From: Pseudomonadota bacterium | GTDB lineage: Bacteria; Bdellovibrionota_B; Oligoflexia; Silvanigrellales; Silvanigrellaceae | Direction of reading: 5' to 3' | DNA: 5,384 nucleotides | NCBI GenBank assembly: GCA_027490595.1 | Contig: JAIXXU010000216.1 | Location: 1-5,384 of the forward strand | Shown here: one piece after another, positions 4,667 through 5,384 of the stretch | How the letters are laid out: every line of letters begins with the position of its first letter | Position numbering within the stretch: the first letter of the stretch is position 1 | Notes under the pieces: generated by a model | Told to the model about the DNA's origin: nothing | Seen by the model: the letters and a program-made list of their open reading frames with translations, nothing else | Databases searched by the model: none | Program-made: the position numbers and the translations under genes

Positions 4667-5384
4667 ATGATACCCATTCTTCCATTTTTAAAAAATGATT
4701 TAATTGTTCTAGAAAAAAATCTGCCTATTTATTTGAAAACGCCCAATGCGGCTACCAATCAGATTATAGAGCATGTTTTTGCATCTGGTGGTAAGCGTTT
4801 AAGGCCATCTTTATTCTTATTGACATGCCATCTTATTGGTTACGAGGGTTCTTTTAAGTTTCCTATGGCAGCAGTGTGTGAATATATTCATACAGCTAGT
4901 CTGCTCCATGATGATGTCATTGATAATTCAACATTGAGAAGAAACAAACCAACAATAAATTCTATTTGGGGGGATGAAACCGCTGTTCTTTCAGGTGACC
5001 TCATTTATTCAACAGCCTGCCGTTTAATGGTTCAAACTCGTTCGTTAGACCTTATTGATTGTTTTGCGGAATGTATTCGAAGTATGAGTGAGGGAGAATT
5101 ATTTCAACTTGAATTATTGTGGAAAGAGAATGTTTCTCTCAATCAATATGAAACTCTTGTTTATGGAAAAACAGCCGTTCTTTTTGAGGCGTGTTGTAAA
5201 ACTCCTTGTTACTTACACAAGTTACCTCCTGAATTCATTCAGGCTCTCTCATCTTTTGGAAGAAATTTAGGTTTTGCTTTTCAAATTATTGATGATTGTC
5301 TTGATTATAGTGGAAAAAAAGAGATTGTCGGCAAGCCCTTGGTAAAAGATCTTTTTGAAGGCAAAATGACCCTTCCCTTACTTA
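4667..5384 (+). CDS. ispB: Long-chain polyprenyl diphosphate synthase, N-terminal part (cut by right edge)
   Basis: The frame is open from ATG to the window edge: 239 codons plus one base, of a family about 320 residues long. These enzymes add isopentenyl diphosphate units in trans to build the polyprenyl tail of quinones. Seen directly: GGKRLRP (41-47); the first Asp-rich motif DDVID (82-86) followed by LRR (90-92); GDLIY (110-114); GKTAVLF (167-173); FQIIDDCLD (205-213) with the second Asp-rich motif; and KDLFEGKMTLPL (227-238). The fifth residue before the first Asp-rich motif is Ala77, a small residue. In this family that allows long products, so octaprenyl-type synthesis is likely; chain length cannot be fixed from sequence alone, and the symbol is by similarity. 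The GAG overlapping the rpe stop serves as a weak ribosome binding site six bases before the ATG. It probably shares a transcript with rpe. Confidence 0.9.
   Translation, partial: MIPILPFLKNDLIVLEKNLPIYLKTPNAATNQIIEHVFASGGKRLRPSLFLLTCHLIGYEGSFKFPMAAVCEYIHTASLLHDDVIDNSTLRRNKPTINSIWGDETAVLSGDLIYSTACRLMVQTRSLDLIDCFAECIRSMSEGELFQLELLWKENVSLNQYETLVYGKTAVLFEACCKTPCYLHKLPPEFIQALSSFGRNLGFAFQIIDDCLDYSGKKEIVGKPLVKDLFEGKMTLPLL

Noticed and set aside
5088..5270. A 60-codon plus-strand frame beginning MRENYFNLNYC.
   Set aside because: It lies in a different frame inside the polyprenyl synthase gene, whose motifs continue on both sides of it.

Overview
The window looks like a piece of chromosome from an AT-rich Gram-negative bacterium. 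The EF-Tu is of ordinary bacterial, broadly proteobacterial type. The ribosome binding sites are Shine-Dalgarno (SD) sequences of the GGAGG type, and a GST-family protein and a long-chain polyprenyl diphosphate synthase are present. The exact lineage cannot be read from this stretch. No phage, transposon, CRISPR array, tRNA or rRNA is visible.

The layout is two divergent gene groups separated by about 470 bases. Leftward (minus strand, from 2210 down to the left edge) runs a compact three-gene operon. It encodes a GST-fold/cupin fusion protein, then a HAD-superfamily phosphatase of phosphoglycolate-phosphatase type, then the first 158 codons of an S-methyl-5'-thioadenosine phosphorylase (mtnP). 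The last two genes overlap by two bases. Rightward (plus strand, from 2684) lies tuf with its own candidate promoter and a strong intrinsic terminator. It is followed by ribulose-phosphate 3-epimerase (rpe) and the start of a polyprenyl diphosphate synthase (ispB-like, cut by the right edge), which begins seven bases after rpe ends.

The rightward genes are housekeeping: translation elongation, the pentose phosphate pathway and isoprenoid quinone side-chain synthesis. The leftward operon looks like accessory metabolism. Its firmest member handles methylthioadenosine, and the other two could act in sulfur or thiol salvage or in metabolite repair, but that is inference from context.

No clearly new system is visible. 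The points most worth a second look are: the GST-cupin fusion and its company; substitutions in EF-Tu at positions tied to elfamycin/pulvomycin sensitivity in E. coli; a nine-base perfect complementarity between the tuf Shine-Dalgarno site and the sequence just after the tuf stop codon; a GC-rich patch in the divergent intergenic region; and SD spacing that points to non-ATG starts in four of the six genes.
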